56,339 nucleotides of DNA from Hyphomicrobiales bacterium. Its GTDB lineage: Bacteria; Pseudomonadota; Alphaproteobacteria; Rhizobiales; Rhizobiaceae. The DNA lies in NCBI GenBank assembly GCA_900472785.1, contig UCJH01000068.1:40714-97052 (forward strand), written 5' to 3'. Every line of letters starts with the position of its first letter. Within the stretch, counting starts at the first letter, position 1. The notes below the pieces were generated by a model. That model saw nothing but the letters and a program-made list of their open reading frames with translations. It did not search any database and had not been told where the DNA came from. A program made the position numbers and the translations under genes. Positions 20,276 to 28,506 of the stretch are shown one piece after another.

Positions 20276-21367
20276 TCAAGCCGGTTTGGCGATCGCCGCC
20301 AGCTTCGGCATTGCGACATCCGGGCTCCATTGCGTGAGATCAACGATACGGCGGACAAGTTTCTCGGCGTGATGATTGGCGATATCGCGGATGCGATGGT
20401 CGAGAAACGGATTGTCGAAACGGTCCAGGGTCGCCGCGACATAGGCTTTTGCCTCAGGGCCAAGACCGTTTGCCGCAAAAGCAGGGATGACTTCGGTTTC
20501 GTAGATATCGAGGAGCGTCGAGCGGATCTGCGCAACGGACAGGATTTCCCGCACGGTCTCCGCGTCCGGCCGCTGCTGCTTCAGCCAGATATCGGCCAGC
20601 ACGGTATGCCCGAGGTTGAGGATATGCAGCTTCAGCTTTTCATAGGGCATCAGGTCGGCGACCGGCAGAATGCTGGGATGCGTGCAGGGCAGCACCAGAC
20701 CCGGCTGCTGCTCGATCGCCCAGAGCGCATAGGGCTCCGCCACGGCGCCTGCCGGTTCGATCGGTTCCGAAACGATGCGATCGACCAGCGTATTTGCCCA
20801 AATCACCTTGGTGTCGAGCCAGGCCGCGAAGGCGATATTTCCGATCCGCTCGTTCTGCATCGACAGGATCAAGGCCTTTAAAACGCTGCCGTTGCGGGAA
20901 ATCAGTTCGCAGGGCAGCATGCTCAGCGGCCGGCCTCCCGCCAGGAAACGCGCATGGAGCAGCGCAAGCAGCTTGCCGGGAAAGGACGCGGGAACGGCTT
21001 CACCCGCGCTGTCGGCGTCGATCCGGTAGCCGGTGTCGCCCGTGTTGGAGATGAGAATCTCTGCCTCTTCGACCACGATGCGCATCACTTCGGCCCAGTC
21101 TGTGGCCGTCGATAAAGCCCGCGCCACGCTCGTTACCTGCTGGGTGCGGTTGATCTCGATCCCGGCTTCGAGCCCGCGAACGATCACCGGGAACCCCTCG
21201 GGTGCGGCCAGTGCCGCAAGCCGCCCTGCGCGCTCGGCCGCTCCCGTCGTCTGGACGATCGTGATTTTGCCCAAGGCCTCGCCGCGCTCCAGCGCCTCGC
21301 TGATGAAAAGGTCGGCATGGGCCTGGAGGAAACGGCTGGTTCCGAATTGCACGATCGCGGTCTTCAT
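20276..21367 (-). CDS. Mannitol dehydrogenase-family oxidoreductase, tagaturonate reductase (UxaB)-like
   Basis: NAD-dependent long-chain polyol/hexuronate reductase. 363 residues, starting MKTAIVQFGTSRFLQAHAD with the Rossmann fold of the family; ILISNTGDTGYRID follows, and the catalytic Lys-Asn-His set is in KLKLHILNLGHTVLAD. E. coli UxaB is about 480 residues, so this is a shorter member. Proposed reaction: D-tagaturonate + NADH to D-altronate, feeding the UxaA-like enzyme encoded divergently. Fructuronate or another ketose-acid is possible. Probably co-transcribed behind the GntR gene (15-bp gap). Confidence 0.78.
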   Translation of the reverse strand: MKTAIVQFGTSRFLQAHADLFISEALERGEALGKITIVQTTGAAERAGRLAALAAPEGFPVIVRGLEAGIEINRTQQVTSVARALSTATDWAEVMRIVVEEAEILISNTGDTGYRIDADSAGEAVPASFPGKLLALLHARFLAGGRPLSMLPCELISRNGSVLKALILSMQNERIGNIAFAAWLDTKVIWANTLVDRIVSEPIEPAGAVAEPYALWAIEQQPGLVLPCTHPSILPVADLMPYEKLKLHILNLGHTVLADIWLKQQRPDAETVREILSVAQIRSTLLDIYETEVIPAFAANGLGPEAKAYVAATLDRFDNPFLDHRIRDIANHHAEKLVRRIVDLTQWSPDVAMPKLAAIAKPA

Positions 21368-21382
21368 CGTTCTGGTCGGCCT

Positions 21383-22261
21383 TTACTGGATGGATTGGAG
21401 CAGGGTTTCACGCGCCGAGCGCAGATGCCTGCGGCAGGCTTCCTCGGCTTTCACGGGATCGCGGGCGCGCAGCGCGGCGATATAGGCAAGATGTTCTTCC
21501 AGTGCGCGGCCGTTGCGTTCGCGGGCATTCGCCTTGTTCCACTGGTAATGATAGTGGAAGACGATGGCGATGATGTCGTAGAAATCGACGATAAAGCGGT
21601 TGCTCGACGATTTGTGCAGCAGGCGGTGGAAGCGTTCGTCCAGCTCCGAAAATTCCTTGTAGCGATTGTCGATGTCGCCAAGGATGTCATGGTGCAGCGC
21701 CTCGATCCGCGACAGTTCGGCCCAGGCCGGATGCTCTTCCGGCAGGGCGACGAAGGAATGCGCCGAGCGTAGCTCGAACATTTCGCGCACTTCGGTCAGC
21801 TCCAGCGCGAATTCGCGGGTGAAGCCCTTCAGGATCCAGTGGCTGTTCGGGCGTTTCTCGATCAGCCCGAAGCGGCTGAAGCGGATCAGGAATTCGCGCA
21901 CGCTGGTCGTGCCGGTGCCTATGTCGCGCGCCAGTTCCAGTTCGTTGATCTGCATGCCCGGTTCTGCACCACCGGCCAGAATCCGGCGCATGAAACTGCG
22001 CTCGATGATATCCGACAGCGAATCGGTTTCTTCCACGGGGTAATAGTCGGCTGGTTCCGGCTGGCGCAGCACCGCTTTCGCGCGTTTGTCCCAGGTGATC
22101 AGCTTCAGCTCTTCAAGACGCGTCAGGATGGCCCGGATCGTCGTGCGGCTGACGCCGAGCACGGCGCCGAGCTCCGGCTCGGACGGCAGGGCAGCGGTTT
22201 CGGCCAGGAGCTTGAGGCAACGGTTGAAGGCTTCCTTGAAGACGGTGTTTTGCTTCGCCAT
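21383..22261 (-). CDS. GntR/FCD regulator with two winged-helix domains
   Basis: 292 residues, longer than the usual 220-240 of FCD-type GntR proteins. Residues 8-66 form one winged helix (LPSEPELGAVLGVSRTTIRA, then ILTRLEELKLITW). Residues 84-146 form a second complete one (PGMQINELELARDIGTGTTS, then VREFLIRFSRFGLIEKR). The FCD ligand-binding domain fills about 150-290 (ELTEVREMFELRSA, HHDILGDID, FHRLLHKSSSNRFI, HLAYIAALRARDPVKAEEACRRHL). Such domains bind metal and sugar acids. Divergent from uxaA, hence the likely local repressor. Confidence 0.87.
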   Translation of the reverse strand: MAKQNTVFKEAFNRCLKLLAETAALPSEPELGAVLGVSRTTIRAILTRLEELKLITWDKRAKAVLRQPEPADYYPVEETDSLSDIIERSFMRRILAGGAEPGMQINELELARDIGTGTTSVREFLIRFSRFGLIEKRPNSHWILKGFTREFALELTEVREMFELRSAHSFVALPEEHPAWAELSRIEALHHDILGDIDNRYKEFSELDERFHRLLHKSSSNRFIVDFYDIIAIVFHYHYQWNKANARERNGRALEEHLAYIAALRARDPVKAEEACRRHLRSARETLLQSIQ

Positions 22262-22564
22262 GATTTCGCCGGTTGGAGAGAGAACCTGTTCGATCCGCGC
22301 ATGCGGTCGTGCCCATCGATACGGCGTTTAAAGCCGTGCCATGCGCTCCTCTATCCCGTCCGCCGGTTCCTGTCTCCGTCGCCGGCCTGATCTCGCATGA
22401 TTGTTTCGTCCCATGTTTTGTTTTGAAGGCGTCGGTGCCGTTTTGCATCGACGCTGTGATGGCTGGCATAATAACCATTGACGGAAAACTGTCTATTGTA
22501 GATAAAAGACAAAAATCGGAGAGCGTGGTCGTTTTCCGGAAAATCGACATGGGAGATACTCAGG
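22262..22564. promoter_or_regulatory. Divergent gntR / uxaA control region
   Basis: 303 bp with no gene. The 60 bp before uxaA are AT-rich. TGTCTATTGTAG at 22490-22501 recurs upstream of gabD and in related form upstream of the importer. It is part of an imperfect 22-bp inverted repeat (TGTCT at 22490-22494, AGACA at 22507-22511). Promoters for both directions must lie here. Confidence 0.6.
22490..22501 (+). promoter_or_regulatory. Candidate operator 2 (uxaA promoter)
   Basis: TGTCTATTGTAG followed by ATAAAAGACA; the outer TGTCT/AGACA arms give it dyad symmetry as expected for a GntR dimer site. 64 bp before the uxaA start codon. Confidence 0.45.
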
Positions 22565-24070
22565 GTGGCTGCACCGTCGTTCATCGTTTTGTCGCCGGAA
22601 GACAATGTCGCCGTCGCATCGCTGGCCATCGAGGCGGGTGGAGACCTCCCGGAAGGTGTCCGCGCCAATAGCAAGATCGATCCGGGCCACAAGGTGGCGA
22701 TCCGGCCGGTTCATGTCGGCGAACCGGTGGTGAAATACGGACAGGCCATCGGCCGGGCAACCGTCGAGATCGCCGCCGGCGACCATGTGCATTCCCACAA
22801 TCTCGCCTTCGATCAGGACCGTCTGTCGATCGGCGCGCCGGTGCCGCCGGAAGCGGCCAGCGAGGCCGACAAGGCCCGTACCTTCATGGGCTATCGCCGG
22901 TCTGACGGCCGCGCGGCAACCCGCAATTTCATCGGCATCATCGCCAGCGTCAACTGTTCCACCACCGTCTGCCGCGCCATTGCCGAGGAGGCCAACAAGA
23001 CCATCCTGCCGCTTTACGACGGCATCGACGGTTTCGTGCCGATCGTGCACGATCAGGGCTGCGGCATGAGCTCGACGGGCGACGGCATGCAGAACCTGCA
23101 CCGCACGCTGGCCGGCTATACCCGGCATGTGAATTTCGGCGGCGTGCTGATGGTTGGCCTCGGCTGCGAGGTCAACCAGCTGACGCTCTACGGCCAGAGC
23201 GGGGCGGGTGCCGGCAAGCGGCATTTCAACATTCAGGATGCCGGCGGTTCGCGCCGCGCGGTCGCCCGCGCCCTTGGCGTGCTGGGCGAGATCGCCGCCG
23301 AAGTCGGTACGGCAAAGCGTGTGGCCATCCCGGTCAGCGAAATCATCGTCGGCCTGCAATGCGGCGGGTCGGACGGGCTTTCGGGCATCACCGCCAATCC
23401 GGCTTTGGGTGCTGCCGTCGATATTCTCGCCGGTGCCGGCGGGACCGCGATCCTCTCGGAAACCTCGGAAATCTATGGGGCAGAACATCTCCTGCGCAGC
23501 CGTGCGGTCAACGAGGATGTGGCCAGGAAGCTCGATGGGCTGATTTCCTGGTGGGAAAATTACGTCGCCATGCACGGTGCTTCGCTGGACAACAATCCCT
23601 CTCCGGGAAACAAGCGCGGCGGCCTGACGACCATTCTGGAAAAATCGCTCGGTGCCGTGGCCAAGGGTGGCCGTTCGCCGCTGACGGCCGTCTACAATTA
23701 TGCCGAACGGGTCAAGGAACACGGGCTCGTGTTCATGGATACGCCCGGCTACGATCCGGTCTCCGCCACGGGCCAGGTGGCTGGCGGCGCCAATGTCATC
23801 ACCTTCACCACCGGTCGCGGCAGCTGCTTCGGCTCGCGCCCATGCCCGTCGATCAAGCTCACCAGCAACACGGCCCTCTACCAGTCGATGGAAGAGGACA
23901 TGGATATCGATTGCGGCACGATTGCCACCGGCGACGCGACGATTGCCGGCAAGGCGCGTGAAATCTTCGACCTGATCGTCGACACGGCATCGGGCAAGAA
24001 GACCAAGAGCGAACTGTTCGGCTATGGCGACAATGAATTCGTGCCGTGGCACCTCGGCGCAACACTCTGA
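22565..24070 (+). CDS. uxaA: Altronate dehydratase (UxaA)-family enzyme
   Basis: Iron-dependent dehydratase of the UxaA/GarD family that removes water from an aldonate to give 2-keto-3-deoxygluconate. 501 residues, GTG start with GGGAG nine bases before. An N-terminal SAF domain (about 1-85, EIAAGDHVHSHNL) is followed by the large catalytic part: SVNCSTTVCRAIAEEAN, DQGCGMSSTGDGMQNL, VGLGCEVNQ, GLQCGGSDGLSGITANPALG and GRGSCFGSRPCPSIKLTSN. The many Cys/His suit a metal centre. D-altronate is the expected substrate from the neighbours; L-fuconate or galactarate remain possible. First gene of a long plus-strand operon. Confidence 0.85.
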   Translation: MAAPSFIVLSPEDNVAVASLAIEAGGDLPEGVRANSKIDPGHKVAIRPVHVGEPVVKYGQAIGRATVEIAAGDHVHSHNLAFDQDRLSIGAPVPPEAASEADKARTFMGYRRSDGRAATRNFIGIIASVNCSTTVCRAIAEEANKTILPLYDGIDGFVPIVHDQGCGMSSTGDGMQNLHRTLAGYTRHVNFGGVLMVGLGCEVNQLTLYGQSGAGAGKRHFNIQDAGGSRRAVARALGVLGEIAAEVGTAKRVAIPVSEIIVGLQCGGSDGLSGITANPALGAAVDILAGAGGTAILSETSEIYGAEHLLRSRAVNEDVARKLDGLISWWENYVAMHGASLDNNPSPGNKRGGLTTILEKSLGAVAKGGRSPLTAVYNYAERVKEHGLVFMDTPGYDPVSATGQVAGGANVITFTTGRGSCFGSRPCPSIKLTSNTALYQSMEEDMDIDCGTIATGDATIAGKAREIFDLIVDTASGKKTKSELFGYGDNEFVPWHLGATL

Positions 24071-24099
24071 CGGACACAAGGTCAGGGGAGGAGAGACTT

Positions 24100-25122
24100 T
24101 TGCTGCAGACGAGAAAAATCGGCCGGACGGATTTGTCGGTCACCGAATTCAGTTTCGGCACCGCGCCGCTTGGCGGCATGTATCGCGCTTGCCCGCGCGA
24201 CATGGCCATGGAAACGCTGGACGCGGCCTGGGAATCCGGCATCCGGTTCATCGATACAGCGCCCTGGTACGGTTTCGGACTGGCCGAACGGCGTGTCGGT
24301 GATTTCCTGCGCGACAAGCCCAAGGGAAGCTGGGTTCTATCGACCAAGGTCGGTCGGCTGCAGCGGCCGGTGGCCGACGAAAAGGTGCCGAGCTACGGCT
24401 TCGTCGATCCGCTGCCCTTCGATACGGACTACGACTATTCCTATGACGGCATCATGCGCTCGGTCGAGTTCAGCCATGCCCGCCTCGGTCTCAACCGCAT
24501 CGATATTCTCTTTGTCCACGACATCGGCGTCTATACCCATGGCGCCGAGCGCAATGCCGTCTATCTGCGCCAGCTTTTCGATGGCGGGCTGAAGGCGCTG
24601 GAAGAGTTGAAATCGGGCGGGGCGATTGCCGCCTATGGCCTCGGCGTCAACGAAGTGCCCGTGTGTCTCGACGTGATGCGCGAGGCGGATCTCGACTGCC
24701 TTCTCCTTGCCGGCCGCTACACGCTTCTGGATCGGACGGCGACGGCCGAGCTTTTGCCGCTTTGCGAAAAAAAGCAGACCTCGCTGGTGGTCGGCGGCGT
24801 CTTCAACTCGGGCATTCTGGCGACAGGCCCGGTCGAGGGATCGCATTTCGACTACATGCCGGCGACGCCGGACGTGCTGGAAAAGGTTGCGGCGATGGAA
24901 AAGATCGCCGGGGCGCAGGGCTTTCCGCTTGCCCAGCCGGCGATCCAGTTTCCGTTGCAAAATCCGATGGTGGCCTCGGTGCTGCTTGGCACCGCAAAAC
25001 CATCGAGCCTCCTGCGCAACATGGAATTGACCGACCGGCGCCTGATGCCGGACGATTTCACCGCTTACGAAGCCCACACGCTGGTTGCCCCGGAACTTGG
25101 AACGGAAGCCATCCGGGTCTAG
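24100..25122 (+). CDS. Aldo/keto reductase, L-galactose/L-fucose (D-threo-aldose) 1-dehydrogenase type
   Basis: NAD(P)-dependent oxidation of an aldose at C1 to the lactone. The TTG at 24100 is chosen because GGGGAGGAG ends about 8 bases before it; this gives 340 residues (LLQTRKIGRTDLSVTEFSFG). Starting at GTG 24046 would overlap uxaA and has no such site. AKR tetrad: Asp52 and Tyr57 in DTAPWYGFGLAERRVG, Lys in VLSTKVGR, His in LFVHDIGVY. The relatives include L-fucose dehydrogenase, plant/bacterial L-galactose dehydrogenase and pyridoxal 4-dehydrogenase. 29 bp after uxaA. Confidence 0.85.
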   Translation: MLQTRKIGRTDLSVTEFSFGTAPLGGMYRACPRDMAMETLDAAWESGIRFIDTAPWYGFGLAERRVGDFLRDKPKGSWVLSTKVGRLQRPVADEKVPSYGFVDPLPFDTDYDYSYDGIMRSVEFSHARLGLNRIDILFVHDIGVYTHGAERNAVYLRQLFDGGLKALEELKSGGAIAAYGLGVNEVPVCLDVMREADLDCLLLAGRYTLLDRTATAELLPLCEKKQTSLVVGGVFNSGILATGPVEGSHFDYMPATPDVLEKVAAMEKIAGAQGFPLAQPAIQFPLQNPMVASVLLGTAKPSSLLRNMELTDRRLMPDDFTAYEAHTLVAPELGTEAIRV

Positions 25123-25145
25123 CCGGGTCAAGAAGAGAAGACAGC

Positions 25146-25592
25146 ATGCTGAAAGGAATACATCCCTTGCTCGGGCCGGATCTGCTGCATGCGATCCGCA
25201 CCATGGGCCATGGGGACGAGATCGTCATTGCCGATGCGAATTTTCCATCGAGCACCCTGGGGCCGACAGTCGTGCGCGCCGACGGGGTCGATGCGTTGTC
25301 CATTACGGAAGCGGTTCTGGCGCATATGCCGCTCGATACGTTCGTCGGAGAGTCCGCGTGGCGCATGGAGGTCGTCGGCGATCCGACGGCGGTGCCGGAT
25401 GTCTGCGTCAAGTTCCAGAGTCTGGTGAAGAAGCTGGCCGGTGACTTCAAGGTCGTGCCGATCGAGCGGTTTGCCTTTTACGAGCGGGCGCGCAAGGCCG
25501 CCTATATCGTCGCGACGACGGAGTTCCGGCTGTATGGAAACATCATCCTGAAGAAAGGCGTCGTGCATCCGCAGGACCTGTACCGCGTCTGA
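25146..25592 (+). CDS. fucU: FucU/RbsD-family sugar mutarotase (L-fucose mutarotase type)
   Basis: 148 residues from ATG 25146; FucU of E. coli is 140. It interconverts alpha and beta anomers of the imported sugar. MLKGIHPLLGPDLLHAIRTM, GHGDEIVIADANFPS and LGPTVVRADG at the start and RFAFYERARKAAYIV and YGNIILKKGVVHP at the end are the FucU rather than RbsD pattern. FucU accepts L-fucose, and L-galactose has the same ring configuration, which points to an L-galacto sugar as the locus substrate. 23 bp after the aldo/keto reductase gene. Confidence 0.9.
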   Translation: MLKGIHPLLGPDLLHAIRTMGHGDEIVIADANFPSSTLGPTVVRADGVDALSITEAVLAHMPLDTFVGESAWRMEVVGDPTAVPDVCVKFQSLVKKLAGDFKVVPIERFAFYERARKAAYIVATTEFRLYGNIILKKGVVHPQDLYRV

Positions 25593-25627
25593 AGGGATGC
25601 GGCCGCCGGCGAAGTCTGGAGAATTTA

Positions 25628-25639
25628 CTATAGAAAACA
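25628..25639 (-). promoter_or_regulatory. Candidate operator 3 (importer promoter region)
   Basis: Minus-strand TGTTTTCTATAG, 11 of 12 identical to the plus-strand site at 25731. Located between fucU and the binding-protein gene. Confidence 0.35.
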
Positions 25640-25730
25640 AACTCTTGGAATTTGAATAAAAACGGACGCTCAAGGAGGAAGAGGGCCGCTTGCAATTTCG
25701 AAAATGCTGAGATAGCTTGCCAGAGCAAAA

Positions 25731-25742
25731 TGTTTTTTATAG
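25731..25742 (+). promoter_or_regulatory. Candidate operator 4 (importer promoter region)
   Basis: TGTTTTTTATAG followed by ATAAA; with these extra bases it matches the uxaA site at 14 of 17 positions. 77 bp upstream of the binding-protein start, in a 226-bp non-coding stretch that suggests a second promoter inside the locus. Confidence 0.4.
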
Positions 25743-25818
25743 ATAAAGATCGACTGTTGGCGTCTTGCGGTCCGGTCTGGGAGAACTCAACAAGACGTTG
25801 TTGGAGGAGAACAACACC

Positions 25819-26808
25819 ATGACACTGATGAAGAATATTCTGTCCCGTCGCGCGTTCACCAGCTTGGCTGGTGCTGCGGTTTTCGCAACCATGATGCCGA
25901 TGACGTCGTTCGCGCAGGACGTGACCATCCCGATCATCGTCAAGGACACCACGTCCTTCTACTGGCAGATCGTTCTGGCTGGCGCCCGCGCTGCCGGCAA
26001 GGATCTCGGCGTCAACGTGCCGGAACTCGGCGCCCAGTCCGAATCCGACATCAACGGCCAGATCAGCATTCTTGAAAACGCCGTTGCCGGCGCGCCGGCT
26101 GCCGTCGTCATCTCGCCGACGGAATTCAAGGCGCTCGGCAAGCCGATCGACGAGGCCGCCAAGGCCGTTCCGATCATCGGCATCGACTCCGGTGCGGATT
26201 CGAAGGCGTTCACCTCCTTCCTGACCACAGACAACGTCCAGGGCGGCCGTATCGCTGCTGACGGTCTGGCTGCCGCCATCAAGGAAGCAACCGGCAAGGA
26301 AGAAGGCGAAATCGCCATCATCACCAGCCTGCCGGGTGTCGGTTCGCTCGATCAGCGTCATGAAGGTTTCGTCGAAGTCATCGGCGCGAAATATCCGGGC
26401 CTGAAGATCGTTGCCGACAAATATGCAGACGGCCAGGCGACAACCGGCCTCAACATGATGACCGACCTGATCACCGCAAACCCGAACCTGGTCGGCGTGT
26501 TCGCATCCAACCTGATCATGGCGCAGGGCGTTGGCCAGGCGATCGCCGAAAACAAGCTCGGCGACAAGATCAAGGTCATCGGCTTCGACTCGGACGAAAA
26601 GACGGTCGGCTTCCTCAAGGAAGGCGTTCTCGCCGGCCTCGTCGTGCAGGATCCCTATCGCATGGGCTATGACGGCATCAAGACCGCGCTCGCCGCTTCC
26701 AAGAAGGAAAAGGTCGAGGCCAATGTCGACACCGGCGCGAACCTGGTGACCAAGGCCAACATGGCCGACCCCAAGATCGACGCCCTTCTGAACCCGAAGG
26801 TCAACTGA
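25819..26808 (+). CDS. CUT2 sugar ABC transporter, periplasmic binding protein (RbsB-like)
   Basis: 329 residues from ATG 25819, with GGAGGAGA eight bases upstream. The N-terminus MKNILSRRAFTSLAGAAVFA has an SRRAFT twin-arginine motif, a hydrophobic stretch and a TSFAQD cleavage region, so Tat export is likely. The mature part has the periplasmic-binding-protein fold (DTTSFYWQIVLAGARAAGKD, GADSKAFTSFLTTDNVQGG, VGVFASNLIMAQGVGQAI, IKVIGFDSDEKTVGFLKEG, VVQDPYRMGYDGI). It binds a monosaccharide, here proposed to be L-galactose or L-fucose. Heads the sbp-rbsA-rbsC part of the operon. Confidence 0.9.
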   Translation: MTLMKNILSRRAFTSLAGAAVFATMMPMTSFAQDVTIPIIVKDTTSFYWQIVLAGARAAGKDLGVNVPELGAQSESDINGQISILENAVAGAPAAVVISPTEFKALGKPIDEAAKAVPIIGIDSGADSKAFTSFLTTDNVQGGRIAADGLAAAIKEATGKEEGEIAIITSLPGVGSLDQRHEGFVEVIGAKYPGLKIVADKYADGQATTGLNMMTDLITANPNLVGVFASNLIMAQGVGQAIAENKLGDKIKVIGFDSDEKTVGFLKEGVLAGLVVQDPYRMGYDGIKTALAASKKEKVEANVDTGANLVTKANMADPKIDALLNPKVN

Positions 26809-26817
26809 TCCAGCGAT

Positions 26818-26849
26818 CGGCAGGGCGCGGTTCATACCTCGCCCTGCCG
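26818..26849 (+). other. Intercistronic hairpin after the binding-protein gene
   Basis: Perfect 10-bp stem CGGCAGGGCG / CGCCCTGCCG with a 12-nt loop and no T-run. Such hairpins commonly protect the binding-protein message 3' end and lower expression of the membrane parts downstream. Confidence 0.6.
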
Positions 26850-26930
26850 GTGTCGATCCGGACGAATCATCCTGCCTCACAGGGCTTGTGCCGCGTGAGG
26901 CGGGTTTTCGAATATGGGGAGGGAGCCGCC

Positions 26931-28466
26931 ATGACAGGACTTCACGATATCACCCAGCTGCATGCCGAGGGGCATCCTGTCGCCAAGGGACAGCCGATCC
27001 TCGAACTGCGCGGGCTGCAAAAGAAATACGGTGCCGTCGAAGCTTTGAAGCCGGCGAACATCACCTTCCTGTCCGGCGAAATCCACGCCATCGTCGGTGA
27101 AAACGGCGCCGGCAAATCCACCCTCATCAAGCTTTTGACCGGCGTCATCCGCCGCACCTCCGGCGAGGTGTTTTGGTGCGGCCAGCCGGTGCAGCTCGCC
27201 ACCCCGACGGAAGCGATTGCCCGCGGCATCAATGCCGTGCACCAGGAGGTCGTGCTCTGCCGCCACCTGACGGTCGCGGCCAACATGTTTCTCGGCGACG
27301 AGATGCAGTCCAGGGGCCTGATGCGCAAAAGGGCCATGACCGAAGCCGCGCAGGCGGTTCTGAACGATCTCGGTTTCAACCTGCCGGCGGCCGCAATGCT
27401 CAGCGATCTGACGATCGGCCAGCAGCAGCTCGTCGCCACGGCGCGCGCGGCGATGCGCGGCACCCAGTTTCTGATTTTCGACGAGCCGACCGCCTATCTG
27501 ACGCGCCAGGAATCGGCGCAGCTCTTCCGGCTCATTCGCAGGCTTCAGGATGAAGGCGTAACGATCGTCTATATCAGTCACCGCATGGAAGAGGTTTTCG
27601 AGCTGGCCGACCGCGTTTCGGTCCTGCGCGACGGCACCCATGTCGGTACCCGCCTGATCGGTGAGACCAACGATGCCGAACTGATCTCGATGATGATCAA
27701 TCGCACCATCGAGCAGATTTATCACAAGGAACACCTGCCGATCGGCGAGACGATCGTCGAAACGCGCGGACTGTCCGGTCCCGGTTTCGAAAACGTGTCG
27801 CTGTCGGTGAAGGCCGGAGAGATCGTCGGGCTTTACGGCCTGATCGGTGCCGGGCGCAGCGAGTTCGCGCTCGGGCTCTACGGCCGCCAGCCGTTGAGCG
27901 CCGGCGAAGTCTTCTGGCAAGGCAACAGGGTAACGATCGACAACGAGCGCAAGGCGATGGATCTCGGCATTGCGCTGGCGCCCGAAAGCCGCCGCGACCA
28001 GGGGCTCTGCCTCAACCTGCCGATCGGCCTCAACATCAACCTTCCGGTGTTCGACCGCCTGAGCAATGGCCTGACCATCAACCGGCGCCGTGAAATCGAG
28101 AATGCCGACAGGCAGATCAGCGACCTGAAGATCAAGACGCCGTCGCGTCGGGTACTGGCGTCCGCCATGTCCGGCGGCAACCAGCAGAAGATCGTCATCG
28201 GCAAATGGCTGAGCCATGGCGCCAAGCTGTTCATTTTCGACGAACCGACTGTTGGCGTCGATGTCGGTACCAAGGCGGAAATCTACCGGCTGTTCGCGCG
28301 GCTCCTGGAAGGGGGCGCCGGCATCATCCTGATCTCGTCCTACCTGCCGGAAGTCTACGAGCTTTCCGACAGGCTGCATGTGTTCCGGCAGGGAAAGCTG
28401 GTGGCCAGCCACACCTATCGCAGCGCCTCGCACGAGGAAGTGCTGACGCAGGCGATCGGCGTGTGA
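26931..28466 (+). CDS. CUT2 sugar ABC transporter, ATP-binding protein (RbsA-like)
   Basis: 511 residues from ATG 26931, GGGGAGGGAG just before; an open frame from 26850 is not needed. Two fused ABC domains. The first has Walker A VGENGAGKSTLIK, signature LTIGQQQLVATARA and Walker B FLIFDEPTAYL. The second has a degenerate Walker A (GLIGAGRSEFALGL), signature MSGGNQQKIVIGKWL and Walker B LFIFDEPTVGVDVG, the normal asymmetry of RbsA/MglA. Powers import of the sugar captured by the upstream binding protein. Confidence 0.94.
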   Translation: MTGLHDITQLHAEGHPVAKGQPILELRGLQKKYGAVEALKPANITFLSGEIHAIVGENGAGKSTLIKLLTGVIRRTSGEVFWCGQPVQLATPTEAIARGINAVHQEVVLCRHLTVAANMFLGDEMQSRGLMRKRAMTEAAQAVLNDLGFNLPAAAMLSDLTIGQQQLVATARAAMRGTQFLIFDEPTAYLTRQESAQLFRLIRRLQDEGVTIVYISHRMEEVFELADRVSVLRDGTHVGTRLIGETNDAELISMMINRTIEQIYHKEHLPIGETIVETRGLSGPGFENVSLSVKAGEIVGLYGLIGAGRSEFALGLYGRQPLSAGEVFWQGNRVTIDNERKAMDLGIALAPESRRDQGLCLNLPIGLNINLPVFDRLSNGLTINRRREIENADRQISDLKIKTPSRRVLASAMSGGNQQKIVIGKWLSHGAKLFIFDEPTVGVDVGTKAEIYRLFARLLEGGAGIILISSYLPEVYELSDRLHVFRQGKLVASHTYRSASHEEVLTQAIGV

Positions 28467-28506
28467 TCGAAAAAGACATGATAAGAAAATGTGAGGGAGA
28501 AAATTC

